From an uncultured Muribaculaceae bacterium (GTDB taxonomy: Bacteria; Bacteroidota; Bacteroidia; Bacteroidales; Muribaculaceae), in contig CALUMZ010000021.1 of assembly GCA_944321865.1 (NCBI GenBank), forward strand, positions 1 through 36,735: DNA of 36,735 nucleotides, in the 5' to 3' direction. The notes below the pieces were generated by a model. That model searched no databases. It worked only from the letters and a program-made list of their open reading frames with translations, and was not told the origin of the DNA. The translations under genes and the position numbers were made by a program. Of this stretch, positions 1-7,811 are shown piece after piece; position 1 is the stretch's first letter; each line of letters starts with the position of its first letter.

Positions 1-2
1 AC

Positions 3-62
3 CTCTTCAAGTGGCTTGACGAGCCATTCTCTCCCCCGCCCGACAACGCAATCCAATCATAG
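3..62 (+). CDS. Possible 3' end of an upstream gene (partial)
   Basis: From base 3 a frame is open to a TAG at 60-62 and reads LFKWLDEPFSPPPDNAIQS. The composition is plausible for a protein C-terminus, and the next gene lies on the other strand. Only 19 codons are visible, so no family can be named and the call could be chance. Confidence 0.3.
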   Translation, partial: LFKWLDEPFSPPPDNAIQS

Positions 63-114
63 GGGGGGATTGAACCGCACCATGTCAGTTCAAGCATTAA
101 TTTACCTTGCTATT

Positions 115-981
115 TTACTTTTTGTTACTTGGATTAAATTCTTTGTCGTAATTCCATAAAAATTTAACGAGCTCTGGGTCGCGGTGAGACCAATGGAAAT
201 CTTGTGGCTTGTCTAACGGACGGATGCTCTCCATTTCTTCTTGCGTAAGTGCAAAATCAAACACGTCAAAGTTCTGCTTCATACGCTCGATATGGGTACT
301 TTTGGGAATGGCGATGATGTCGCGCTGAATGAGATAACGCAAGGCCACTTGCTGGGGCGTTTTACCATATTTTTCAGACAATGCTTTTAGCACCGTATTA
401 CTTTGCAGGTCGGGGTCGCCCTGTGCCAGCGGGCCCCAAGCCATGATGTGCGTGCCGTAAGGCTTCATTTCCGCCTCTGCATCCCATTGTTGACTGAATA
501 CGTTGGTCTTCAATTGGTTCACGGCGGGTTTGATATTGGCATATTCCGCCATATCCACAAAACGGTCGGGATAGAAGTTTGAAAGTCCGATAGCACGCAC
601 CTTACCCTCGCGCACGGCTTTCTCCATTGCCCGCCAAGTGCCGGTATAGTCGCTGAAAGGCTGGTGAATAAGCAGCAGGTCGATGTAGTTCGTCCGTAGT
701 TTGCGGAGTGATTCGTCGATGCTTGCAGCCGCCTTTTCTTCGCCGGCATTAGTAATCCACACTTTAGTGGTAAGGAACAGTTCGTTGCGCGGCACGCCGC
801 ACTTCGCCACGGCATTGCCCACACCCTCTTCATTATAATAAGCCTGCGCAGTGTCAATCAACCTGTAACCTACGCTGATGGCATCCATCACGCAGCGTTC
901 ACACTCTTCCGGTGATACTTGGAAAACGCCGTAGCCCAGTATCGGCATCTCCACTCCGTTGTTCAATCTTACTGTTTCCAT
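115..981 (-). CDS. Aldo/keto reductase (AKR, DkgA-like)
   Basis: NADPH-dependent cytosolic oxidoreductase of the aldo/keto reductase superfamily, closest in layout to 2,5-diketo-D-gluconate reductase-like AKR5 proteins; the physiological substrate is not deducible. Counting from an upstream ATG at 1002, the catalytic tetrad is visible as Asp50 (LIDTAQAYY), Tyr55, Lys80 (TTKVW) and His113 (LLIHQPF); the C-terminal IPKSTHIERMKQN cofactor motif is intact. I prefer the ATG at 981 because it has an AAAGGA Shine-Dalgarno 5 nt upstream and begins METVRLNNGVEMP, like its paralogue; the ATG at 1002 would add seven unlikely residues. It follows the second AKR gene (stop at 1006) by 24 nt, so the two are cotranscribed and probably arose by duplication. 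Confidence 0.9.
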   Translation of the reverse strand: METVRLNNGVEMPILGYGVFQVSPEECERCVMDAISVGYRLIDTAQAYYNEEGVGNAVAKCGVPRNELFLTTKVWITNAGEEKAAASIDESLRKLRTNYIDLLLIHQPFSDYTGTWRAMEKAVREGKVRAIGLSNFYPDRFVDMAEYANIKPAVNQLKTNVFSQQWDAEAEMKPYGTHIMAWGPLAQGDPDLQSNTVLKALSEKYGKTPQQVALRYLIQRDIIAIPKSTHIERMKQNFDVFDFALTQEEMESIRPLDKPQDFHWSHRDPELVKFLWNYDKEFNPSNKK

Positions 982-1005
982 AATTCCTTTATAAATGTTC
1001 ATTTA

Positions 1006-1854
1006 TTATTCATGAATTTTGTGCAAGCCGATGCCCCTCACCGTTGCCAAGTCCATGTCGTCGTAGATGGGGCTTCGCCCGGTTTCGAGCGTGGCGATGG
1101 CTGCCATCTCTTTTTCGGTGAGTGTGAAATCAAGGATATTAAAATTCTCTATCATCCGTTCCTTGCGCACGGTCTTGGGAATTACCACTATATTACGCTG
1201 GTTCAGCCAGCGAAGCACTACCTGTCCCACCGTCCGTCCGTGATTTTCAGCAATTGCTTTCAACACGGGATTGTTCCAAATGTCATTCTGTCCCTCTGCA
1301 AAAGGTGCCCATGCTTCATGCTGTATGCCCTCTTTCTGCAAAAATGCGTTGGCGGCTTGCTGCTGGAAGAACGGGTGGGTTTCCAACTGATTGACGGCAG
1401 GTTTCACTTCGTTATGCAGGAAAAGGTCCTGGAGGCGTTCATTGGAAAAACTTGTTACACCGATGGCGCGGATAAGTCCTTCTTTATAAAGCCGCTCGCA
1501 GGCTCTCCACGCCGCATAATAGTTACCGTAGGGCTTATGCAGCAGGTATAGGTCGATGTAATCAAGCCCGAGCAGCTTCAACGACTTGTCAAAGGCACGG
1601 AGCGCGTCCTCGTATTCATAGTCCTGCACCCACAGTTTGGTAGTAATGAAAAACTCCTCACGCCCGATACCGCTGCGCCTGATGGCATTACCCACTTGTT
1701 CTTCGTTAAAATAGGAAGCGGCTGTGTCAAACATGCGGTAACCCACTTCGATGGCATCGCTCACAACACGCTCCGTTTCATTTTCCGGAATCTGAAATAC
1801 GCCGAACCCGATGGCCGGCATCATCACGCCATTGTTCAATCTTGCATCTTTCAT
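1006..1854 (-). CDS. Aldo/keto reductase (AKR, DkgA-like), first gene of pair
   Basis: Second AKR superfamily oxidoreductase, 282 residues, a usual length for AKR5-type enzymes. The tetrad is complete: Asp43 (MFDTAASYF), Tyr48, Lys73 (TTKLW), His106 (LLHKPYG); the NADPH-binding IPKTVRKERMIEN segment is near the C-terminus. It shares the LNNGVxMPxxGxGVFQ N-terminus with the downstream gene. It is the promoter-proximal member of a two-gene minus-strand operon and is divergent from an AraC-type regulator 128 bp away, which probably controls it. A -7 box (TAATTTTG) lies 27-34 bp upstream of the ATG. Substrate unknown. Confidence 0.9.
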   Translation of the reverse strand: MKDARLNNGVMMPAIGFGVFQIPENETERVVSDAIEVGYRMFDTAASYFNEEQVGNAIRRSGIGREEFFITTKLWVQDYEYEDALRAFDKSLKLLGLDYIDLYLLHKPYGNYYAAWRACERLYKEGLIRAIGVTSFSNERLQDLFLHNEVKPAVNQLETHPFFQQQAANAFLQKEGIQHEAWAPFAEGQNDIWNNPVLKAIAENHGRTVGQVVLRWLNQRNIVVIPKTVRKERMIENFNILDFTLTEKEMAAIATLETGRSPIYDDMDLATVRGIGLHKIHE

Positions 1855-1880
1855 ACGCTTAAAGGTTTTGTTATCTGATG

Positions 1881-1888
1881 CAAAATTA
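1881..1888 (-). promoter_or_regulatory. -7 promoter box of the AKR operon
   Basis: On the minus strand this reads TAATTTTG, a perfect TAnnTTTG. No TTTG is found 18-21 bp upstream, so the -33 box is missing. A promoter with a good -7 and no -33 fits activator dependence, and the divergent AraC gene is the obvious candidate (inference). Confidence 0.5.
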
Positions 1889-1982
1889 CTGTGCGCCCGT
1901 TGCCTCGCTGTTACATGATTTGTGGCAATATTTTCACTTTTCGTGGTTTTTGAGTATTTTTACAGACAACTGCACCTCAACG

Positions 1983-2801
1983 ATGAACAGTACAAAATTT
2001 GACGGAATTGTTTTTGCCAATACATGGCAGGATTTCAATACATTGCAATATGCCGGAAGGGTGATACACATCCTTTGTCGCAAAGGCAACATGGGCTTTT
2101 CTTTTCAAGACACCCACTATAACATTTCGGCAGGAGACTATGTTATTCTGCCCAATGCGGCGCTTGCTTCCTATTTCTCGGCATCGGACGATTTTCAAGG
2201 CATAATGATGAACCTTTCGGAAGCATTCGTCACATCTATCGCCATCCGCAGCAATTATGGCATCGTAGGGCATCTGTCGCTCTTGCGGAATCCTGTCATG
2301 CAACTTTCCCCGCGTGACTTCGGGATATGCGAAACAGCATTGCAGTATCTCCGCGTGCGCATGGAAGACGACGGACACCTGTTCCGTGAAGAATTGTTGG
2401 GCAGCCTGCTCACCGCTCACATTCTTGACCTCTACGACATTCACGCACGCAGCCGCAACGACTTGCAAGTGTCGGAACGCATAACCTCCCTGCTGCAGCG
2501 ATTCATAGAATTGCTTTATAACGGTGAATATATCCTGAACCGAGACCTTGAATTTTACGCTTCGCGCCTGTGCATCACGCCTCATTACCTGTCGGAAATA
2601 TGTAAACGGATAAGCGGCAAACCGGCCTCTTACTGGATTGACCGCTTCACCATGCAGGAGATAACCCGCCTGCTCAGGCAGAAAAACCTATCGCTGACCG
2701 AGATTGCAGAACGAATGAATTTCTCGTCGGTGTCTTATTTCAGCCGATATGTACAAAAGCGGCTCGATATGTCACCATCGGAATACAGGAAAAATTGTTG
2801 A
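1983..2801 (+). CDS. AraC-family transcriptional regulator
   Basis: DNA-binding regulator of 272 residues with an N-terminal cupin-like sensing domain (begins MNSTKFDGIVFANTW; contains the GDYVILPN turn) and a C-terminal double helix-turn-helix of about 100 residues (ISGKPASYWIDRFTMQE, then LSLTEIAERMNFSSVSYFSRYVQK, ending SPSEYRKNC, the canonical AraC signature). The frame is open further upstream to an ATG at 1878, but that extension would run nearly to the start of the divergent AKR gene and has no family resemblance, so the ATG at 1983 is chosen. Its position back-to-back with two aldo/keto reductases suggests it senses a carbonyl or sugar-derived signal and controls them (inference). Confidence 0.88.
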   Translation: MNSTKFDGIVFANTWQDFNTLQYAGRVIHILCRKGNMGFSFQDTHYNISAGDYVILPNAALASYFSASDDFQGIMMNLSEAFVTSIAIRSNYGIVGHLSLLRNPVMQLSPRDFGICETALQYLRVRMEDDGHLFREELLGSLLTAHILDLYDIHARSRNDLQVSERITSLLQRFIELLYNGEYILNRDLEFYASRLCITPHYLSEICKRISGKPASYWIDRFTMQEITRLLRQKNLSLTEIAERMNFSSVSYFSRYVQKRLDMSPSEYRKNC

Positions 2802-2840
2802 CGGGGGAACTCCCCATTCTCACAGAAACATCAAGCCGGT

Positions 2841-4172
2841 TCAGATGCGCTTGCCTTTCCAGCGGCCGCTGTAAAGGTAGATGCCACACAGCAGCGTCAT
2901 TATGGCTCCATACACATGTTCGGCCGTCCAGCACACAGCCACGTCCAACTTCAACCAACCTATTATTACCGAACAGTAAGCAACATACACCACAAGGGTG
3001 CTCAATTCAAGCAGAAAGGCAGTGCGTGTGTTGCCTGTCCCGGAAATCGACTGGAAAAACACTTGTGCCGGCACTGTAAACAGGTAAGACGAGCACAACA
3101 CCCACAATGATGCCACGGCACCGTCGCGCACATTGGGAATGTCGGTGTAAATGCCCAACACTGCCTGCGGGAAAACAGACAAAAGAATCGCCAACGCAAA
3201 TACCGTATAATATGCAAGGCGTGTGTGCTGCCACACTGTTGCCATAACATAATCACCTTTCCCGGCTCCGATGAGATTGCTCACAAGCGAGCTGCACGTT
3301 GCCGCAAATGCAGCAGCTATCATAAACATCAATCCCGATATGCTGCGTATCACATTGGTAATGGCCAGCGCTTCCTTCCCGAGGTGCTCGACAAACAAAA
3401 AGAACAAGAACCATGTGGAAAGTGAAATAAAACTCTGTATCATCGTCCAGAACGACACGGGGAATATCTTGCGTAGCGTGGCAAAATGGAATCGCGACAA
3501 TCGGTTCAACCCATACTTGCGACAATCGATGCGATGCGATGTATAAACAATGAAAAATATCAGCGACACCATCTCCGACAATGACGAACCGAGAGCCGCA
3601 CCGCCTATGCCCATGGCCGGAAGCCCCAGTTTACCGAAGATGAGAATATAATTGAACACCACGTTTGAAAGCACCATCACCACCGAGTTGAGAGTCAATG
3701 TTTTAGTCTGGGTACTACTGATGTAGAACGCCCTGAACATGGCTGCGGCGAAAGCAAAGAAAAGCCCGTAGATGCGCCACTGCATATAATCACATGCGGC
3801 ATGAAGTATGTCGGGATCGGAAATCATGCTCCCCAATATGGGCCTTGTATATATGGTAGTGAGAGTGAATGCCACGGCTGCAAGAACCACAAGGAAATAC
3901 AAGCCATGATAGAACACCTGCCCCATTCGGCCATATTCCTGTTCACCGTTGCGGCGAGCCATGATGATTTGTGCTCCTGTCGTAAACCCGAAACCGAGCA
4001 TGAATATCACCATATAATAAACCCCTGCTATTGCCGACGCTCCAAGCTCTATTTCACCCACGTGTCCGAGGAAAGCTGTATCGGTTACCCCTATCATTTG
4101 CTCCATGACGAGGCTCACAAGGCATGGATAGGCTATTTTCCATATCTCCTTGTTGGTGTAAATTGTTCTCAT
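2841..4172 (-). CDS. MATE family efflux transporter
   Basis: Inner-membrane multidrug and toxin extrusion transporter, cation-coupled, 443 residues with about 12 hydrophobic segments. The N-terminal motif NKEIWKIAYPCLVSLVMEQMIGVTDTAFLGHVG is typical of the MATE/NorM fold, as are the GFTTGAQIIMARRNG and LGLPAMGIGGAALG segments. The ATG at 4172 is preferred over an in-frame TTG at 4187, because a -7 box at 4199-4206 puts the transcript start near 4192. The substrate cannot be read from sequence. It lies downstream of an orphan promoter-leader-terminator unit (4253-4608) that may regulate it by attenuation. Confidence 0.92.
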   Translation of the reverse strand: MRTIYTNKEIWKIAYPCLVSLVMEQMIGVTDTAFLGHVGEIELGASAIAGVYYMVIFMLGFGFTTGAQIIMARRNGEQEYGRMGQVFYHGLYFLVVLAAVAFTLTTIYTRPILGSMISDPDILHAACDYMQWRIYGLFFAFAAAMFRAFYISSTQTKTLTLNSVVMVLSNVVFNYILIFGKLGLPAMGIGGAALGSSLSEMVSLIFFIVYTSHRIDCRKYGLNRLSRFHFATLRKIFPVSFWTMIQSFISLSTWFLFFLFVEHLGKEALAITNVIRSISGLMFMIAAAFAATCSSLVSNLIGAGKGDYVMATVWQHTRLAYYTVFALAILLSVFPQAVLGIYTDIPNVRDGAVASLWVLCSSYLFTVPAQVFFQSISGTGNTRTAFLLELSTLVVYVAYCSVIIGWLKLDVAVCWTAEHVYGAIMTLLCGIYLYSGRWKGKRI

Positions 4173-4198
4173 AAATATAGTACTCAAAATTCAGCCCA

Positions 4199-4206
4199 CA
4201 AAGGTA
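4199..4206 (-). promoter_or_regulatory. -7 promoter box of the MATE gene
   Basis: The minus strand reads TACCTTTG, matching TAnnTTTG, 27 bp upstream of the chosen ATG. There is no good TTTG at -33, so it may be weak. Confidence 0.4.
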
Positions 4207-4252
4207 ACAATTTATCCCCAAATGCGCCATTGACCGAAAGAGGAGGGATGTA

Positions 4253-4294
4253 ATAAAAAACAGGCAATGTCGAAATCGCTTCGAGGTTGCCTGT
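4253..4294 (-). terminator. Rho-independent terminator between the TonB receptor and MATE genes
   Basis: The hairpin is ACAGGCAA, a 2-nt internal loop, TCGAA, loop ATCGC, TTCGA, TTGCCTGT (4260-4294). On the minus strand it is followed by TTTTTTATTA. It ends a transcript coming from the right, most likely one started at the promoter at 4577-4608. Confidence 0.75.
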
Positions 4295-4570
4295 CACGTT
4301 TCATCAAGTTATTTGCAAATTCATCTGTGCATATATGATGTTGAGTCTGAGAAGTTGAATTTGACATGAATCTGCATTGATGAATGCGGGTAATAATTTC
4401 TGTGTGTAATTTAGATTTAATATGTATTGAGATGTTGTTTTATTTCAAGTTATTTATTTCTCCCTATGTCGGTAAGTTAAAAATATAGATTAACAATTCG
4501 TGCATTTCTGCATTAATTGTCGGCAAAATTTCAATCATCTACCGGAATAACACGCATACACGTATTTTTC
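4295..4570 (-). ncRNA. Candidate small RNA or attenuated leader upstream of MATE
   Basis: This AT-rich stretch has no ORF longer than 18 codons. It lies between a strong minus-strand promoter (4577-4608) and an intrinsic terminator (4253-4294), which predicts an RNA of about 315 nt. Short frames exist (MRVIPVDD; MHELLIYIFNLPT; an 18-codon frame ending at about 4320) but none is convincing. It could be a free-standing sRNA, or a leader whose terminator is conditionally bypassed so that the MATE gene 80 nt further on is transcribed. I recognise no known RNA family in it. Confidence 0.45.
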
Positions 4571-4576
4571 CGTTGT

Positions 4577-4608
4577 CAAAAGTATGAATAATGCTACTAT
4601 TCTGCAAA
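4577..4608 (-). promoter_or_regulatory. Strong Bacteroidota-type promoter without an adjacent gene
   Basis: On the minus strand this reads TTTG-N20-TACTTTTG, a full consensus match at good spacing. The predicted transcript start is near 4570. The TonB receptor stop codon is more than 100 bp upstream, so this promoter does not belong to it. Confidence 0.65.
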
Positions 4609-4720
4609 TTTTATAGACTATTTTTCGCAATAACTACATTTTTTTCAATTTGCCGGCTGCATTTTCCACACATATTTGCATAAATAATGTATTTACGAGC
4701 CAATCCGTCCGGGAAAACAT

Positions 4721-6634
4721 TCAAAAGCCGAAATGTACACCTCCCATGAATGTCGCACGCGGCATGGGGTATCCTGCCATTATTTCATAATGCCGAGCCA
4801 ACAGGTTTTCGCCTCGCACATATACCGACAGCCAACGTGTGGCTAGGAAACTCGCCGTGGCATCCCACAGCACAAATTCGGCCTGCCGTTCATCTTCAAG
4901 GTCGGTATACAACCCTTTCACATATTGCACGCCCGTGGATGCTTCCCATCGTCCCTTGACGAAGTTTATTCCGCCATACAGTTTGTGTTGCGGAGACGCA
5001 AGCACCGGATTTTCCATGTGCAGCCAACTGTAATTTGCAGTGAAGCTCCAACACTTATTCATTAAATAAGTCACGGCAGCCTCGGCCCCCCAGTTCTCAA
5101 TCGCTCCCGTGTTCAGGTTCTTCATTCCGCTCCCGCCGGGATTGGGGGCGCGCATTATCAGATTGGCCCCATTTATATAAAAGAGATTGGCACTGTATGC
5201 GAGCCTGTTGCCAAGCAGGCTCTGGGTATACGACAATTCATAACTCCACAGGCTCTCGGGGCGCAAATCGGGATTCTGTGGCGGGAACATATACATCTCG
5301 CGTATCGTCGGGTTGCGGAATCCACGACTTGCCATCGCTTTCAACCCGGCATCGTGCGGCAACCTGAAGGCAAGTCCGGCCTGCGGCACCACTTCGTTGC
5401 CGGTTTGCGAATGGTGGTCAAACCGCACCCCGGCATCCAATGTGAGCCATGGTGCCAAATCTTGGCGGAAATCGACATACGCAGCCACCTCGTCTTGGGT
5501 GCGGTCGGCCTGCATGTCGCGCTCCCCGTCGGAATATTGGTTCCACGCCTTTCCGCCAAAGTGGAAATAATCAAAACCCACCGTGATGCGGTTGCCTGCA
5601 AACAGCCGCGCGCTCTGGTATAGCGACACACCCATCATCACGTCGTTGCTGTTGAAGCGGTAATCGAGCGGCTCGCTCCCCGGGTGGTAACCATCGTTAA
5701 TCAGGTGGTCGCCCCAGTTGGCAAACAGGCTCAACGCTCCCGAAGTGCGGCCATAATCATTTTCAAGTGCCACCGAAGCCATGCCGCGGGTTATGCGTTG
5801 GTCGTTGTCAATATAGGGTTCGTCAACCGAGCCGGGATTCGAGGCATTGAAATGTGTGACATTCACATCGCCCCACAATTTCCATTGCCGCGAGAAGTCA
5901 TAACCGAGCTTTAGATAACCGCCATACTGCTCAAATTGCATGTCGGGCCGATGCCCGTCACTGTGGCTGTAAGATGCCGTGACGGTACTCGAAAAGCGGC
6001 CGCGGCGCACACGGTTGGCAACTTCGGCCTTAAATGTTCCATAAGAACCTGCCGCCACATCCACATCGGTCTTGATGCCGTCAGACTGCATTCGGCGGGT
6101 AACGATGTTCACCACTCCACCCATTGCATTCGAGCCATACAGCACCGATGCCGGGCCGCGCACCACCTCCACACGCTCAACGAGCATCGACTGGTAGGCA
6201 TCGGCAATAGGGTGTCCCATCAGCCCCATGTATTGAGGGTGCCCGTCGATGAGCACCAGCAAGCCGGTGGTGGGCAACCCTGCCTGTGCAGGCCCGCCGA
6301 TACCGCGCATCGACATTTGCCCCGAACCGCCGGTCGAAACACCATAACCCAGCACGCCACGCGATGTGGAAAAGAAACCGGGCACTTGCGTATTCAACAC
6401 GGGCAATATCGAAGATTGGCGGCTTTGCTCTATCTCGGCGCGCCCAACCACCGACACAGTCATTGGCAAATGCCGCACGTCGGTCTCGGTTCGTGTTCCG
6501 GTCACTACCACATCCTGCATCACCACATTGCGCGTAGTGTCGGATTGCGTTGCAGCCGTCATTGAAACAGTTGTCAGCAACATCGACACCCGGCAAAGTG
6601 CCAATGCATATTTCGTCATTATTGATAATTGCAT
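4721..6634 (-). CDS. TonB-dependent outer-membrane receptor
   Basis: Outer-membrane ligand-gated transporter powered by TonB-ExbBD, 637 residues. A signal peptide covers roughly residues 6-28, followed by a TonB-box-like segment at 41-48 (DVVVTGTR). The plug domain spans about 55-170 and contains VERVEVVRGPASVLYGSNAMGG and VVNIVTRR, and a 22-strand barrel ends in the aromatic GGVHFGF. It lacks the carboxypeptidase-like N-terminal extension of SusC-type receptors and has no SusD partner, so iron, siderophore, heme or cobalamin type uptake is likelier than glycan uptake. The start could be the ATG at 6634 or 6619; both keep the signal peptide. Its promoter (6670-6699) is embedded in a 17-bp dyad, suggesting control by a dimeric regulator. 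Confidence 0.9.
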   Translation of the reverse strand: MQLSIMTKYALALCRVSMLLTTVSMTAATQSDTTRNVVMQDVVVTGTRTETDVRHLPMTVSVVGRAEIEQSRQSSILPVLNTQVPGFFSTSRGVLGYGVSTGGSGQMSMRGIGGPAQAGLPTTGLLVLIDGHPQYMGLMGHPIADAYQSMLVERVEVVRGPASVLYGSNAMGGVVNIVTRRMQSDGIKTDVDVAAGSYGTFKAEVANRVRRGRFSSTVTASYSHSDGHRPDMQFEQYGGYLKLGYDFSRQWKLWGDVNVTHFNASNPGSVDEPYIDNDQRITRGMASVALENDYGRTSGALSLFANWGDHLINDGYHPGSEPLDYRFNSNDVMMGVSLYQSARLFAGNRITVGFDYFHFGGKAWNQYSDGERDMQADRTQDEVAAYVDFRQDLAPWLTLDAGVRFDHHSQTGNEVVPQAGLAFRLPHDAGLKAMASRGFRNPTIREMYMFPPQNPDLRPESLWSYELSYTQSLLGNRLAYSANLFYINGANLIMRAPNPGGSGMKNLNTGAIENWGAEAAVTYLMNKCWSFTANYSWLHMENPVLASPQHKLYGGINFVKGRWEASTGVQYVKGLYTDLEDERQAEFVLWDATASFLATRWLSVYVRGENLLARHYEIMAGYPMPRATFMGGVHFGF

Positions 6635-6669
6635 AATAAATTCAATCTTATACTTTTCTTACATCGGTA

Positions 6670-6699
6670 CAAAAATATTATTCTTACAGTGATTGCAAA
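6670..6699 (-). promoter_or_regulatory. Promoter of the TonB receptor gene
   Basis: The minus strand reads TTTG (6696-6699), 18 bp, TATTTTTG (6670-6677). The predicted start is near 6663, about 30 nt before the ATG. The spacer between the boxes is entirely occupied by one arm of the inverted repeat at 6678-6723. Confidence 0.6.
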
Positions 6700-6723
6700 G
6701 TATTCAAATCACTGTAAGAATAA
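6678..6723. repeat. 17-bp perfect dyad around the TonB receptor -33 box
   Basis: Arms 6678-6694 and 6707-6723 are perfect inverted complements (core ATTCTTACAGTGATT) separated by 12 bp that hold the -33 TTTG. One arm sits just upstream of -33 and the other fills the -33/-7 spacer, which is operator geometry. As RNA it could also act as the 3' hairpin of the receiver gene, but no clean U-run follows. Confidence 0.7.
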
Positions 6724-6777
6724 CCATTTTTACAGAGCCCTGCGCAAGCTCGGTCACCGCTGTTATTGCCGGCAGCC

Positions 6778-7149
6778 TTATTCTTCAATGCCACCTGCCC
6801 ACTTTTGGACAAGCTCGAGCAAATCGGATTTGCGGATAGGCTTGGCGATGAAATCGTTGCAACCGGCCGATAATGCACGCTCGCGGTCGCTGTCGAATGC
6901 ATTGGCAGTCAATGCCACAATAGGGATTTCAGGATCTAACTTGCGTATTTCCATCGTGGCTTCAAGCCCGTCCATGATGGGCATCCTGATGTCCATCAAT
7001 ACAAGATCGTTTTTGCCTTTTTTAACTGCATTGACGGCTTCGAGTCCATTGACGGCTCTCACCACATTTGCATGTTTCTTCAATATGGCATTCACCAACA
7101 AGAAATTGCTATCATTATCTTCTGCCACTAATACCGTAGGTTTCGACAT
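6778..7149 (-). CDS. Stand-alone response-regulator receiver domain protein
   Basis: Single REC domain of 123 residues with no output domain. Acidic pocket Glu10-Asp11, phospho-acceptor Asp53 (LVLMDIRMPIMDG), switch Thr81 (ALTANAF) and Lys103 (AKPIRK) are all present, so it should accept phosphate. The sequence style (AEDNDSNFLLV, ALTANAFDSDRERALSAGCNDFIAKPI) is that of receiver domains at the ends of hybrid histidine kinases, so it may be a phosphorelay intermediate for an unlinked kinase. A -7 box TATTTTTG lies at 7193-7200. No kinase is encoded in the window. Confidence 0.9.
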   Translation of the reverse strand: MSKPTVLVAEDNDSNFLLVNAILKKHANVVRAVNGLEAVNAVKKGKNDLVLMDIRMPIMDGLEATMEIRKLDPEIPIVALTANAFDSDRERALSAGCNDFIAKPIRKSDLLELVQKWAGGIEE

Positions 7150-7192
7150 AGCTCAATTCTATTTTTTACAATACTGATTACTAAATAGTTTA

Positions 7193-7200
7193 CAAAAATA
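7193..7200 (-). promoter_or_regulatory. -7 promoter box of the receiver gene
   Basis: The minus strand reads TATTTTTG, about 44 bp upstream of the ATG. No clear TTTG is found at -33. Confidence 0.4.
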
Positions 7201-7272
7201 ATAATTTTGATTAAGCAACTGCCGCAATTTTACAATATTTAAGAGCCGGCTTGGGTTTATGGCGCGCCGACT

Positions 7273-7610
7273 TCACACAAACAGGTTGACATTTGCATTG
7301 TCGGCACGCTCCATGTAAGTTGCCACGCCGCCTATTGTCACCTCGTCGAGCAATTCCTCGCGACGGATGCCCATCATGTCCATCGACATCTGGCAGGCTA
7401 TGAATTCCACGCCTTGCGCGAGGGCGTCTGCACAAGCAGCCTCTGCCGGTCGGCAATCACGCCGCCAATGTAATAAGGCAGCCCGCAATTGGCATACGAT
7501 ATATACCCGCCCTTTTCAACAAGTATGATTTCGGCGTTCTCGTCAATTCTCCTCAATCGTGCTGCCGCAGTTGCACCTCCGGCCACACCTCCTATTATCA
7601 AATATTTCAT
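7273..7610 (-). pseudogene. Remnant of a CoA-disulfide reductase/rhodanese/DsrE-type fusion gene
   Basis: The first 65 codons (7610 to about 7430) encode the FAD-binding N-terminus of a pyridine nucleotide-disulfide oxidoreductase (MKYLIIGGVAGGATAAARLRR, ISYANCGLPYYIGG, RLLVQT). In another frame, bases from about 7440 to 7273 encode the end of a DsrE-like domain (GVEFIACQMSMDMMGI, EELLDEVTIGGVATYMERA, ANVNLFV). In Bacteroidota these are opposite ends of one gene of roughly 800 codons (family knowledge), so an internal deletion of about 2 kb has fused the tips out of frame. The N-terminal frame stops in AWNS at 7398. The start codon and a TATGTTTG -7 box (7630-7637) survive. Confidence 0.8.
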
Positions 7611-7770
7611 AATCTAATCCTTTATCTTACAAACATAACCATTACGCCCCACATTTCAGTCATGCAGGAGTAAGAAATAATGTTATAACCTGTTTAAATT
7701 TCCGATCTACAAGTTTCGTATGTCCTTTCTCCACAAAAAATGCCACAGAACAATTATTCACATTTCCATA

Positions 7771-7811
7771 ATTTGTGCAAATTTGAAGTTGCATTTCAAA
7801 TTTGCACAAAT
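7771..7811. repeat. 41-bp near-perfect palindrome at the edge of the methyltransferase remnant
   Basis: Arms 7771-7787 (ATTTGTGCAAATTTGAA) and 7795-7811 are perfect 17-bp inverted complements with a 7-bp centre. It lies where the methyltransferase reading frame becomes unrecognisable. It could be a cruciform or operator, or the end of a lost element; no U-run follows on either strand. Confidence 0.6.
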
